Made by a program: the position numbers and the translations under genes | Part shown: positions 46,540 through 61,262 of the stretch, piece after piece | Numbering within the stretch: the stretch's first letter is position 1 | Layout: the number at the start of each line of letters is the position of its first letter | DNA from: Ophiura sarsii | Lineage: Eukaryota > Echinodermata > Ophiuroidea > Amphilepidida > Ophiuridae | Direction of reading: 5' to 3' | Length of the DNA: 64,000 nt | Assembly (NCBI GenBank): GCA_035610835.1 | Contig: CM069452.1 | Coordinates: 9,195,109-9,259,108 of the forward strand | Notes under the pieces: generated by a model | Seen by the model: the letters and a program-made list of their open reading frames with translations, nothing else | What the model was told of the DNA's origin: nothing | Database searches by the model: none

Positions 46540-47910
46540 CATATCTTTAACAAGAAATAATTTAACAATATCATGTTTGATTTCAAACAGATTTTACATA
46601 TCAAGTTATTGTATTTCTTTTACTATTTTTATTGCACTAAACTTGGATTTCCATACTTTTGGGATATCAGTTTATGTTTTCCTGGGAGGCACATTCATTG
46701 AACAAATGTCAGTATAACGAAAAAGTGCGATTTGCTAATTCGTTTCATATAGTCTAATTTCTTGTACAACTGATGATATTATGACAAACCCTTCTACAAA
46801 GCAAACGGGGAAGTAGAAACAAGACCATAATGAGCTATCTTTTCCGGTGAGTTGTTCTTTTAAACCATTTCCTAAAGGCCACATTTACTCTCAACCGTAT
46901 TTTGTGCTGATCTTCATTATCATTTGTATACCTGCTTTACCGACATAATCTTATAATATTGTTTAACTGGGAAAGAGGCTTTCCAGCAAAAGTCAAACTT
47001 GATAAACTTTGATTTTTCCCGTAGGTGTAATTAACAGGTAGCTTTGGTTTCTCATATGGGCTTGATTTGATGTGCGTCACCTCATATAATAACATCTGTA
47101 GGGTAACTGTCGAACATCCTCCTTCACAACTGCCCTTAACTGTATCAGAACAAGTGGCAAGAGTTAATCTACTGTTACGGTATTAAATAACAGATTGACA
47201 TAATTTGTGAGAAAAATTATCCAATTTACCTTAGTGATTTCTTGTTCGATTTCTTATTTTCTGGGCTTAATCTGTAAAACTACTTGGGGAAATGTTTTGG
47301 GCCATACGGATATAGATAAACATAACTTGACATGGGATTTTACTGTTTGGTGTTTGTAATGATGGGTGTAATATTGATTCCCGCGCTATTTGGTACAGTG
47401 ATGTGTCAATACACTACGATCTTCAAACTGATATAAGCTTTAGAAGGCTGAAAGGTACAGGGTAGTTCCTCATGAAATCATTCCAACAGCTCACAAAGCC
47501 GAACAGCAAATTATTGTAACATTCTCATTGATTTCATGCGGGTTAAAAATGATTTTTTTTATTTCACTTCCGTCGGATAAAATGTTAGCTAATGAAGCTA
47601 AAAATCGTAAAAATCAACAGATATTCAGCATTTGTCATATTGATGATACAAGGTGTCTCGAATGCGGTCTAACAATGTCTACTTGTTCTTTTTCCATTTT
47701 CCATCAGATAAGAACGGGAATGTTAAGTAGGGGCACTTAACTCATTGAAATCTGTCACAACCGCTTCATCGCGTTTAAGAAAAACATGTGTATTAATATT
47801 ATTTAATATACTACTTTGCAGTTATTCTCTTTTATAAATATTACCTGCTGGTGAGCAGTTTAAGCCCCAGGTTTCATGATGTTTTCTACTTATTTTTTGA
47901 CCGAGTGATA
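46540..47910. other. intergenic, nothing recognised
   Basis: No supported gene or repeat. Confidence 0.5.
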
Positions 47911-47915
47911 ATTAT

Positions 47916-48122
47916 GACCAATATAGTGATATGTACAATGATATTAGGGATATGTACAATGATATTAGGGATATGTGCAATTATATTAGGGATATGTACA
48001 ATGATATTAGGGATATGTACAATGATATTAGGGATGTGTACAATGATTAAAGCTATTAGTACAATGGTATCAGTGATACGTTTAATGGTATCAGTAATTG
48101 GCACAATGCTGTCAGTGATATA
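47916..48122. repeat. 21-bp minisatellite, second patch
   Basis: About nine units near GATATGTACAATGATATTAGG, degenerating to GGTATCAGTGATA at the right. It has the same orientation as the 42-bp satellite that follows. Confidence 0.9.
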
Positions 48123-48536
48123 ATTTAAATTGGTATAACAATTATTTCAGCGGTGACATGCATGGTCAATAGCTGCTTACCACGACTAAAAAGTATAACC
48201 ACGATTGATTTTCATTGAGAACGCTACTTTAAAATAAAATGAATGTTATATTTGATTTTTCGTATTCCAAAGTTTGGCTGCCGCGGCGATAAGCTCTTAA
48301 AATGTTTGACATTAGCATAATTAAACAGTCATTTAAAACATGCTATGAAGTAAAAGTGTTGATACCTCTCGTCCAAATTTTCCTGCTGGTCTCAGATCAT
48401 CTGGAATTTATTGTAGTATTTAATGAGAGGTTATCCATGTAACCAAGCAGAACGGACTGCAAAAGGGAATCGCACCGGCCTATTCTACATTCAATTGAAT
48501 TGGTGCATAACGATACCGTCCAATTCATGGGTCAAA
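48123..48536. other. spacer, nothing recognised
   Basis: Unique sequence between the minisatellite and the telomere-like block. Confidence 0.5.
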
Positions 48537-48574
48537 CTCGCTAGTCATAAGGGTCGCTAGTCATAAGGGTCACT

Positions 48575-48757
48575 AGTCAACCTAACCCTAACCATACCCT
48601 ACCCTAAACCTAACCCTAAACCTAACCTTAAACCTAACCCTAAACCTACCCTCCCTAACCCTACCCTAAACCTTAACCCTAATCATACCCTACCCTAACC
48701 CTAAACCTAACCCTAAACCTACCCTAACCCTACCCTAAACCTAACCCTAACCCTAAG
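48575..48757. repeat. interstitial telomere-like repeat block
   Basis: A degenerate run of CCTAACCCTAAACCTAACCC units (TTAGGG-type on the other strand). GCTAGTCATAAGGGTC units lie to its left and TTATGACTAGCG to its right, the latter being their mirror. Units vary, so this is not an active telomere. Confidence 0.85.
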
Positions 48758-49623
48758 ATACTTTTATGACTAGCGCACTCGTGGTATAGGAAAATACACG
48801 TTATCAGTGATAGGTACAATGATATGTCATACTGGTATAGAGTTATCAGTGATGGGTACAATGATATGTCATACTGGTACAGAGTTATCAGTGATGGATA
48901 CAATGATATGTCATACTGGTACAGAGTTATCAGTGATGGGTACAATGATGTCATACTGGTACAGAGTTATCAGTGATGGGTACAATGATATGTCATACTG
49001 GTACAGAGTTATCAGTGATGGGTACAATGATATGTCATACTGGTACAGAGTTATCAGTGATGGGTATAATGATATGTCATACTGGTACAGAGTTATCAGT
49101 GATGGGTACAATGATATGTCATACTGGTACAGAGTTATCAATGATGGGTACAATGATATGTCATACTGGTACAGAGTTATCAATGATGGGTACAATGATA
49201 TGTCATACTGGTACAGAGTTATCAGTGATGGGTATAATGATATGTCATACTGGTACAGAGTTATCAGTGATGGGTACAATGATATGTCATACTGGTACAG
49301 AGTTATCAATGATGGGTACAATGATATGTCATACTGGTACAGAGTTATCAGTGATGGGTACAATGATATGTCATACTGGTACAGAGTTATCAGTGATGGG
49401 TACAATGATATGTCATACTGGTACAGAGTTATCAGTGATGGGTACAATGATATGTCATACTGGTACAGAGTTATCAGTGATGGGTACAATGATGTCATAC
49501 TGGTATAGAGTTATCAGTGATGATGGGTACAATGATATGTCATACTGGTACAGAGTTATCAGTGATAGGTACAATGATATGTCATACTGGTACAGAGTTA
49601 TCAGTGATGGGTACAATGATATG

Positions 49624-50400
49624 TCATACTGGTACAGAGTTATCAGTGATGGATACAATGATATCATACTGGTACAGAGTTATCAGTGATGGGTACAATG
49701 ATATATCATACTGGTACAGAGTTATCAGGGATGGGTACAATGATATGTCATACTGGTACAGAGTTATCAGTGATGGGTACAATGATATGTCATACTGGTA
49801 CAGAGTTATCAGTGATGGGTACAATGATATGTCATACTGGTACAGAGTTATCAGTGATGGGTACAATGATATGTCATACTGGTACAGAGTTATCAGTGAT
49901 GGGTACAATGATATGTCATACTGGTACAGAGTTATCAGTGATAGGTACAATGATATATCATACTGGTACAGAGTTATCAGTGATGGATACAATGATATGT
50001 CATACTGGTACAGAGTTATCAGTGATGGGTATAATGATATGTCATACTGGTATAGAGTTATCAGTGATGGGTACAATGATATGTCATACTGGTACAGAGT
50101 TATCAATGATGGGTACAATGATATGTCATACTGGTACAGAGTTATCAATGATGGGTACAATGATATGTCATACTGGTATAGAGTTATCAGTGATGGGTAC
50201 AATGATATGTCATACTGGTACAGAGTTATCAATGATGGGTACAATGATATGTCATACTGGTACAGAGTTATCAGTGATGGGTACAATGATGTCATACTGG
50301 TACAGAGTTATCGGTGATGGGTACAATGATATGTCATACTGGTATAGAGTTATCAGTGATGGGTACAATGATATGTCATACTGGTACAGAGTTATCAGTG
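49624..50400. repeat. higher-order block in the 42-bp satellite, copy 1
   Basis: It has the same sequence of unit variants as 51880-52656 (offset 2,256 bp), ending in the GATGTCATACTGG unit followed by the TCGGTG unit. Confidence 0.8.
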
Positions 50401-51879
50401 ATGGGTACAATGATATCATACTGGTACAGAGTTATCAGTGATGGGTACAATGATATGTCATACTGGTACAGAGTTATCAGGGATGGGTACAATGATATCA
50501 TACTGGTACAGAGTTATCAGTGATGGGTACAATGATATGTCATACTGGTACAGAGTTATCAGTGATGGATACAATGATATGTCATACTGGTACAGAGTTA
50601 TCGGTGATGGGTACAATGATATGTCATACTGGTACAGAGTTATCAGTGATGGATACAATGATATGTCATACTGGTACAGAGTTATCAGTGATGGGTACAA
50701 TGATATGTCATACTGGTACAGAGTTATCAGTGATGGATACAATGATATGTCATACTGGTACAGAGTTATCAGTGATGGGTACAATGATATGTCATACTGG
50801 TACAGAGTTATCAGTGATGGATACAATGATATGTCATACTGGTACAGAGTTATCAGTGATGGGTACAATGATATGTCATACTGGTACAGAGTTATCAGGG
50901 ATGGGTACAATGATATGTCATACTGGTACAGAGTTATCAGTGATGGATACAATGATATGTCATACTGGTATAGAGTTATCAGTGATGGGTACAATGATAT
51001 GTCATACTGGTACAGAGTTATCAGTGATGGATACAATGATATGTCATACTGGTACAGAGTTATCGGTGATGGGTACAATGATATGTCATACTGGTACAGA
51101 GTTATCAGGGATGGGTACAATGATATGTCATACTAGTACAGAGTTATCAGTGATGGGTACAATGATATGTCATACTGGTACAGAGTTATCAGGGATGGGT
51201 ACAATGATATCATACTGGTACAGAGTTATCAGGGATGGGTACAATGATATGTCATACTGGTACAGAGTTATCAGGGATGGGTACAATGATATGTCATACT
51301 GGTATAGAGTTATCAGTGATGGGTACAATGATATGTCATACTGGTACAGAGTTATCAGTGATAGGTACAATGATATGTCATACTGGTACAGAGTTATCAG
51401 TGATAGGTACAATGATATGTCATACTGGTACAGAGTTATCAGTGATGGGTACAATGATATGTCATACTGGTACAGAGTTATCAGTGATGGATACAATGAT
51501 ATGTCATACTGGTACAGAGTTATCGGTGATGGGTACAATGATATGTCATACTGGTATAGAGTTATCAGTGATGGGTACAATGATATGTCATACTGGTACA
51601 GAGTTATCGGTGATGGATACAATGATATGTCATACTGGTACAGAGTTATCAGTGATGGGTACAATGATGTCATACTGGTACAGAGTTATCAGTGATGGGT
51701 ACAATGATATGTCATACTGGTACAGAGTTATCAGTGATGGGTACAATGATATGTCATACTGGTACAGAGTTATCAGTGATGGGTATAATGATATGTCATA
51801 CTGGTACAGAGTTATCAGTGATGGGTACAATGATATGTCATACTGGTACAGAGTTATCAGTGATGGGTACAATGATATG

Positions 51880-52656
51880 TCATACTGGTACAGAGTTATC
51901 AGTGATGGATACAATGATATCATACTGGTACAGAGTTATCAGTGATGGGTACAATGATATATCATACTGGTACAGAGTTATCAGGGATGGGTACAATGAT
52001 ATGTCATACTGGTACAGAGTTATCAGTGATGGGTACAATGATATGTCATACTGGTACAGAGTTATCAGTGATGGGTACAATGATATGTCATACTGGTACA
52101 GAGTTATCAGTGATGGGTACAATGATATGTCATACTGGTACAGAGTTATCAGTGATGGGTACAATGATATGTCATACTGGTACAGAGTTATCAGTGATAG
52201 GTACAATGATATATCATACTGGTACAGAGTTATCAGTGATGGATACAATGATATGTCATACTGGTACAGAGTTATCAGTGATGGGTATAATGATATGTCA
52301 TACTGGTATAGAGTTATCAGTGATGGGTACAATGATATGTCATACTGGTACAGAGTTATCAATGATGGGTACAATGATATGTCATACTGGTACAGAGTTA
52401 TCAATGATGGGTACAATGATATGTCATACTGGTATAGAGTTATCAGTGATGGGTACAATGATATGTCATACTGGTACAGAGTTATCAATGATGGGTACAA
52501 TGATATGTCATACTGGTACAGAGTTATCAGTGATGGGTACAATGATGTCATACTGGTACAGAGTTATCGGTGATGGGTACAATGATATGTCATACTGGTA
52601 TAGAGTTATCAGTGATGGGTACAATGATATGTCATACTGTACAGAGTTATCAGTGA
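51880..52656. repeat. higher-order block in the 42-bp satellite, copy 2
   Basis: Duplicate of 49624-50400. The same closing pair of units is seen a third time near 55096-55130. Confidence 0.8.
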
Positions 52657-55600
52657 TGGGTACAATGATATCATACTGGTACAGAGTTATCAGTGATGGG
52701 TACAATGATATGTCATACTGGTACAGAGTTATCAGGGATGGGTACAATGATATCATACTGGTACAGAGTTATCAGTGATGGGTACAATGATATGTCATAC
52801 TGGTACAGAGTTATCAGTGATGGATACAATGATATGTCATACTGGTACAGAGTTATCAGTGATGGATACAATGATATGTCATACTGGTACAGAGTTATCA
52901 GTGATAGGTACAATGATATGTCATACTGGTACAGAGTTATCAGTGATAGGTACAATGATATGTCATACTGGTACAGAGTTATCAGTGATGGGTACAATGA
53001 TATGTCATACTGGTACAGAGTTATCAGTGATGGGTACAATGATATGTCATACTGGTACAGAGTTATCAGTGATGGATACAATGATATGTCATACTGGTAC
53101 AGAGTTATCAGTGATGGATACAATGATATGTCATACTGGTACAGAGTTATCAGTGATAGGTACAATGATATGTCATACTGGTACAGAGTTATCAGTGATA
53201 GGTACAATGATATGTCATACTGGTACAGAGTTATCAGGGATGGGTACAATGATATCATACTGGTACAGAGTTATCAGTGATGGGTACAATGATATGTCAT
53301 ACTGGTACAGAGTTATCAGTGATAGGTACAATGATATGTCATACTGGTACAGAGTTATCAGTGATAGGTACAATGATATGTCATACTGGTACAGAGTTAT
53401 CAGTGATGGGTACAATGATATGTCATACTTGTACAGAGTTATCAGTGATGGATACAATGATATGTCATACTGGTACAGAGTTATCAGTGATGGGTACAAT
53501 GATATGTCATACTGGTACAGAGTTATCAGTGATGGGTACAATGATATGTCATACTGGTACAGAGTTATCAGTGATGGGTACAATGATATGTCATACTGGA
53601 ACAGAGTTATCAGTGATGGGTACAATGATATGTCATACTGGTACAGAGTTATCAGTGATGGATACAATGATATGTCATACTGGTACAGAGTTATCAGTGA
53701 TGGGTACAATGATATGTCATACTGGTACAGAGTTATCAGTGATGGGTACAATGATATGTCATACTGGTACAGAGTTATCAGGGATGGGTACAATGATATG
53801 TCATACTGGTACAGAGTTATCAGTGATGGATACAATGATATGTCATACTGGTACAGAGTTATCAGTGATGGGTACAATGATATGTCATACTGGTACAGAG
53901 TTATCAGTGATGGGTACAATGATATGTCATACTGGTACAGAGTTATCAGTGATGGGTACAATGATATGTCATACTGGTACAGAGTTATCAGTGATGGATA
54001 CAATGATATGTCATACTGGTACAGAGTTATCAGTGATGGGTACAATGATATGTCATACTGGTATAGAGTTATCAGTGATGGGTACAATGATATGTCATAC
54101 TGGTACAGAGTTATCAGTGATGGATACAATGATATGTCATACTGGTACAGAGTTATCAGGGATGGGTACAATGATATGTCATACTGGTACAGAGTTATCA
54201 GTGATGGGTACAATGATATGTCATACTGGTACAGAGTTATCAGGGATGGGTTCAATGATATGTCATACTGGTACAGAGTTATCAGTGATGGGTACAATGA
54301 TATGTCATACTGGTACAGAGTTATCAGTGATGGGTACAATGATATGTCATACTGGTATAGAGTTATCAGTGATGGGTACAATGATATGTCATACTGGTAC
54401 AGAGTTATCAGTGATGGATACAATGATATGTCATACTGGTACAGAGTTATCAGGGATGGGTACAATGATATGTCATACTGGTACAGAGTTATCAGTGATG
54501 GGTACAATGATATGTCATACTGGTACAGAGTTATCAGTGATGGGTACAATGATATATCATACTGGTACGGAGTTATCAGGGATGGGTACAATGATATGTC
54601 ATACTGGTACAGAGTTATCAGGGATGGGTACAATGATATGTCATACTGGTACAGAGTTATCAGTGATGGGTACAATGATATGTCATACTGGTACAGAGTT
54701 ATCAGTGATGGGTACAATGATATGTCATACTGGTACAGAGTTATCAGTGATGGGTACAATGATATGTCATACTGGTACAGAGTTATCAGTGATAGGTACA
54801 ATGATATGTCATACTGGTACAGAGTTATCAGTGATGGATACAATGATATGTCATACTGGTACAGAGTTATCAGTGATGGGTATAATGATATGTCATACTG
54901 GTACAGAGTTATCAGTGATGGGTACAATGATATGTCATACTGGTACAGAGTTATCAATGATGGGTACAATGATATGTCATACTGGTACAGAGTTATCAAT
55001 GATGGGTACAATGATATGTCATACTGGTACAGAGTTATCAATGATGGGTACAATGATATGTCATACTGGTACAGAGTTATCAGTGATGGGTACAATGATG
55101 TCATACTGGTACAGAGTTATCGGTGATGGGTACAATGATATGTCATACTGGTATAGAGTTATCAGTGATGGGTACAATGATATGTCATACTGGTACAGAG
55201 TTATCAGTGATGGGTACAATGATATCATACTGGTACAGAGTTATCAGTGATGGGTACAATTATATGTCATACTGGTACAGAGTTATCAGGGATGGGTACA
55301 ATGATATCATACTGGTACAGAGTTATCAGTGATGGGTACAATGATATGTCATACTGGTACAGAGTTATCAGGGATGGGTACAATGATATCATACTGGTAC
55401 AGAGTTATCAGTGATAGGTACAATGATATGTCATACTGGTACAGAGTTATCAGTGATGGATACAATGATATGTCATACTGGTACAGAGTTATCAGTGATG
55501 GGTACAATGATATGTCATACTGGTACAGAGTTATCAGTGATAGGTACAATGATATGTCATACTGGTACAGAGTTATCGGTGATGGGTACAATGATATGTC

Positions 55601-56195
55601 ATACTGGTACAGAGTTATCAGGGATGGGTATAATGATATGTCATACTGGTACAGAGTTATCAGTGATGGGTACAATGATATGTCATACTGGTACAGAGTT
55701 ATCAATGATGGGTACAATGATATGTCATACTGGTACAGAGTTATCAATGATGGGTACAATGATATGTCATACTGGTATAGAGTTATCAGTGAAGGGTACA
55801 ATGATATTTCATACTGGTACAGAGTTATAAATGATGGGTACAATGATATGTCATACTGGTACAGAGTTATCAGTGATGGGTACAATGATGTCATACTGGT
55901 ATAGAGTTATCAGTGATGATGGGTACAATGATATGTCATACTGGTACAGAGTTATCAGTGATGGATTCAACGATATGTCATACTGGTACAGAGTTATCAG
56001 TGATGGGTACAATGATATGTCATACTGGTACAGAGTTATCAGTGATGGGTACAATGATATGTCATACTGGTACAGAGTTATCAGTGATGGGTACAATGAT
56101 ATGGCACACTGGTACAGAGTTATCAGTGATGAGTACAATGATATGTCATACTGGTACACTAGTTATCAATGATGGGTACAATGATATAAGTGATG

Positions 56196-59100
56196 TGTCA
56201 AAGATGATACTTGAAGTAAATGTGATTGCTGTACAACTTCGGACGATGAGCAACTCAAAGCATGCACTTTATATAGGTCACTATTAAGTGCCCTTGGACA
56301 CTCTGCTTATACACTACATGTACTAGAATCAAAATGCCTACAGAGATATCGCGAGATATAAATTTGTTATTTTTATAAAGTATTGTTGTTATTTTAACAC
56401 ATACCTCGTCATTTTCCATAATAATACCTGGCGGGATTGGAAAAATTTCTAATAATATGGTGACTTTGTCAATCAAAGTTTACCATGTTTATTGTTACAT
56501 TGCGGCTGTCATACCAAAATGTTGAAATCAAAACCTGTGTTTGTTTGCCCCTATATGCATTACCTGGTATGCTATGCCCTACGAACTAGTCTCGTTACCC
56601 GGACGTGTAAGAGTCTACCGCAAACGCTCGCTTTTACAAGTTATATTGTGTCAGATACAATGTCCTCTTCATTGAAAGTTGCGTAGCAAATTTGTATTCG
56701 AGATTAAACATTAACGGGTTAAATGCGGTCATACAAAATCGGGTAACAATTAACCTAAAATAACAGTAAAGTTTTGTTGTATCAGCAAATATATTGAAAA
56801 ACAAAAACAAAATCATTTTAAAGATTATGAGGGTATTGTTCTAATTGTGTTCATTTGACAGGTAAGTTCCGGCCATTACAAAACTAGCATCACCCTAAAG
56901 TTTCCCGAGGCTTCTTGATATAAGGTATGGTTGCCCCACACGTGTGTACCCCAGCTGGAATACACAGTACACGGGCAATCTCGATATGGCTTGCCGTCAG
57001 CTATCGTCTGCTCATTTCAAATCCCAAGTTGGCCAATTTAAAAAATAAGTTCAACCCATCCTCCGGCAGAGAAGATCAAATGAACTTCTAAAAGATGCAG
57101 AAAGAACTAACACAATCAAAAACTACTATTGGACTTCGTGATACAAACAAAACTTCAAGTTTAACAGGCTAAAGATACGGACTGGCATATGTACTTGTGT
57201 ATAATAGTTCTATATATTAGGCATTTTATTTGATATGAAAGGAACACCGGTTCCGGATTGCGCTTTTCAACAAAATGTTACCCCCTCCCGGTAATGTTTG
57301 CATAACTCAATACAACTCATAATACTACAACTTCCATTCAAATCAACTAAACCCCCTATAATTAAGCAAATCGTAACGATTAAGTGCGATATTTACAATA
57401 ACTTTGTTCTCCTGATTACGTATAAAAGTTTCAATTTAGGTACTTGACCGAGCACGGCACATGGCGGAATTCAAAAGAAGTTTGCGTTGGACTTTTTAAT
57501 ACCTAAGGCTGAAATATATAAAAATAATCCTCGGAAAATGCACACTGATACAGGGAGCGAAATGTTCTTGGTTATTGTCCTTATTTTAAGACTGAAGTAA
57601 AATGTTAGTCAATTTATTTAATTGCAATACGTTTGATTGTATGGCGCGAGTATGAGTGAAGTTTGATATGAAACACTATTAATATGATTATGATCAATAA
57701 CACTTGATCCCACAAATTAGTTTCGATGTTAATTTCCCGCCATATTTTTGAAGAATGTACTAGCTATCCCCTGCACATGAAATGGAAGGTCCCCAGGTGA
57801 TAGCGGCACAGATCAAGCGCTGAGCCCCGAGACGAACACCTGCACCGTCTCAGGTATAGGCAAAATAATTGACAAATCTAACCAGCCATGAAAGAATTCG
57901 CTTTATATTATTAGCACCTAGCTTTATTCAAAACCTCTCGTTATATCGTTTTAATCCTACCGTGACGAAAAATAAAAAATCACTCGAACTTCACCCTAGG
58001 CATAGGAAACACAGCTTTGTCCATTCTTTACAGTGCTCTTACGGGTTTGTGTATACAAATTAGCCCGCCCACATAAAAGAAAAAGAAGGGAGGGTCTTTT
58101 TCTGATGCCATTTTCATGTGTAAATGTTATCACACTCGTCAAATTAAAGCCGAAAACTGTTGAAAAGTTAAGAAAACCGATCGGGGAGTTAGATAAACAA
58201 GCCAATAACACTATGAACTTCCCCCCGATTTACTATAAATTGGCCTGCGGGTCTTTGAGTAAAAGTGTATATTTGTTGGTGAATGGTATGCGAGTGGACG
58301 GGTGCGATTGCTGTGCGTGCGCCTATAGGGACTTAGGTGTGCGGTCCGATCTACATCGGATACAGAGCCTTCAAAACTTTGTTTTGTCATGATCAATATC
58401 TTGTTAATATGGGTTGATTCCTGACGATTAGACATATTCACAGTTGTTTATCGATTAATAGATAACGCATAAATCACGTAGTTCAGAAACTCAAATCAAC
58501 ATATCATATTTTGAATTCGTTATTGTTTTTCTCCTCGCATGGTTGAGTCAATTGAGGTTATTAACATCTTTAACAAAATCATTACTCGTATAATCTTTCC
58601 AAATTTAATCTAGAACTTTAAAGTAAACACCATATGAGTAAAGTAGCATTTTATTAACTCGAATAAGAAAATATACGCCCGAAGACAAAGTAGGTTTAAA
58701 ATTTGACTTGAACTTTGAAACTGAGAAGTATTGTTGGGGTCTACAGTATTTGCTGTATATTTAATCTTTAAAAACAGACGGAGAGAACCAATTGGATTAA
58801 GATAAATCTACAAGCCTCTGTATTTGTCAAGACCGCTAACTTGTCAGTTATGTACTTATGCCATATACCGCCAATGACTTTGCAAAGAGCGTCCAGTTAA
58901 GAAGGTTTTGCCAAGACCTGCTAATCGAACGCTTACAGCAAATTCTGTTTTCTTTTTGTTACTTCGAGTAGTCAATAAATTGATCAGTAAAAACAACATT
59001 TATACCTCCTTTGTTACAAAAAATAGGTTTATCCAAATCCTTAAATAACCAGTTCAATAACTGTGTCGTTTAAATCCAAAAGTTAGTTGCTCCTTTTTAA

Positions 59101-61050
59101 TATAAAACGTTGACGATTGTTAAATCTGCCACATCAAGAACCATGCATATACGCTGTGTAATAAAAAAAATACTGACAATGGAACTCAATTCGTGGTTGT
59201 AAAACATTTGGGAATCGACCATCGACTTTTACCATGTTCTTTAGAGTAACATCGAATGGAAGGCTACTCTTGACAGCAAATGACTCTACCTATTTTAGCC
59301 TGTCCGAAGCTATACAGTATTTACCACCACTTACGTAATTTGCTATTTCAAATTTGATTCCTAACTATCCATTTCATTATATGATTCCTTTTCCGTGCGA
59401 AACAACATCTGAATGTGTTTTTGGTTCACTCCAAATATACATATACAAGAAACAAGCTGATTTAGTCAGTCCATCGCCTTTTGTCATCTATTATACGATC
59501 CGGAGCTCTTGCCGTTTACATACCATGTCTATACGGTGATCTTAACAGGTTCTGTTCGTTAGATCCGTAATATTCAGGGTTTGCTTTGAATCCGTTTACG
59601 TCTCCATAGACGATCAGTATCCTTAAATAATTTTTGTTAGCATCTCTTGTACACCGTCGCACAAACCGTCTGTAGCCTTCCAAACCCAATGTTTATATAG
59701 TGAATTTCGGGAGATCCTCAAGTTCGTCGTTTGTAAACTCAAAATCTCCACTTATTTTGATCAGACCTGATCTCTTCCAACTCCGGTTTTGGGTAAATGG
59801 TAAAAGGACTTTTCAATCAGTTTTTCTTTGAAGCCGCACGTTTGGCATTTATCTATACAGCATGCCGCCTTCCATCATATGTCCATGATAGTGGATACAC
59901 TTTATCTTTCCTGGACTTCCGTACTTGCACACTTTACCATGCTCTTCTTGCTTATATGTCTCAGTCATACGTAGGGTCCGTCCATATATTTCAAATTCTT
60001 CATGTTTTAAAGTTTACATCCCTTCTTTATGTTCTTGGTTCTCATCACCTTTCTACTAATCAAACATTGACTATCACACTGTTCACACACTTGATCATCT
60101 TTGCATTTTCATGTATGTACAAAATAACCTGATTACATGTAGTCTTTTCAACTTTGTGAAACAGCTCTATAGCTTTTAATGCTAGACTCAAAAATAGCGC
60201 ATGATATCTGTTAAGTCAAGGTCAGTAAGAGCAACCATCTTCGATTGCGAAAGTTTGCCACTGCAAATCAAAGACTCTTATTCCTTCCTTGAGTCGCAAC
60301 ATCTAGGTATAACTTCTATCAGTACTCAAGCAGTAAGCACTGATGAACAGGAATGGTACTGGGTTGTCTTCTAGAAGTACACCTGTCACTGCCTGTGGCG
60401 AATGGCAATGCTGTGTCCCATTTTGTGTATTTGAATTTTACCTAGGTATTTTGATATGCGTCGTCAATTTCCTGAGTTACAACATCAAAATGAATCCATT
60501 TACCCTTTTTGACTATTTTCTGGGTATACGTACGTATCTGTGTACAGGTCTATAGAGAATTACAATAGCCTACATGTCATGCATGTAGGTAATCTATGCT
60601 CTACATGTATATTGTATATCCACCGTAATTAGAGTTTGGCTAAAATAGAATCATTGCTGAAGTCTTTGTTCTTGAAGCTCAAATAATGTTAGTTTCTAAT
60701 CGTCAATTCGCACACGTTTGTTCCTAAACCCCATCAGAATAATCATCTTTAAACATTTGCACAGGAATAATGGATAGTACGTGTACGTAACAGACTAGTA
60801 TTGATTGATAGGCAGTCTTACGAATCAACTTATTCTCGTCTCATATCAATACTTGCTACTTTTGGGGGCTGAAGGGCTTCCTAAAAATGAGAGGACAAAA
60901 TCTCTCCTCCCTCCTTCCAGACTGGAGTGTCATGACAGATCATTTCGTAATAGTGGCAACTTGACCCAATTTCATTGTAGGAAAATGATCCTGTTCCTTA
61001 TTTTGTCAATATTTTAAATGATTAGGTTCCCATTATCTTTTACGACTGGT
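56196..61050. other. anonymous intergenic DNA
   Basis: Nearly 5 kb with only short open frames (longest about 119 codons near 58.0-58.4 kb), none with recognisable domains or convincing splice partners. I see no RNA gene. Confidence 0.5.
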
Positions 61051-61059
61051 CGTGCAGTA

Positions 61060-61262
61060 AAGTTCCATGAAGTGTGACATTTTGTTGTTTCTTAATTTGT
61101 GTACATTTTATCTTTAATATATCTTTCTTTGTCAAGTGTGATTCAATCCTACAAGTGCAATATTTGGATGTTGTTAATGTGCATTTTTATATTGTATATT
61201 AGCATGTAATTTGGCCTGCGGGCCACGAGATGCTTCTGAATAAAATACCAATAATAATAATA
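61060..61262 (+). repeat. retroelement-like 3' tail
   Basis: TGGCCTGCGGGCCACGAG, GAATAAAATACC and then (AAT)n resembles the 3' end of a LINE or SINE with a short microsatellite tail. No coding part is attached. Confidence 0.4.

Larger units (their letters stand above)
48801..56195. repeat. 42-bp satellite array, about 175 units
   Basis: The unit is TCAGTGATGGGTACAATGAT then ATGTCATACTGGTACAGAGTTA. Common variants are GGATAC, GGTATA, TCAATG, TCAGGG and a 3-bp loss. Forty-two is divisible by three and the unit lacks stops in several frames, so ORFs up to about 780 codons run on both strands. I treat them as satellite artefacts. Longer blocks recur at a 2,256-bp offset (49624-50400 against 51880-52656). 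Confidence 0.97.

Noticed and set aside
48807..56172. Long ORFs on both strands of the 42-bp array as coding genes
   Set aside because: They mirror each other on opposite strands and follow the satellite period.
58033..58392. 119-codon ORF
   Set aside because: No domain, splice partner or codon signal that I can support.
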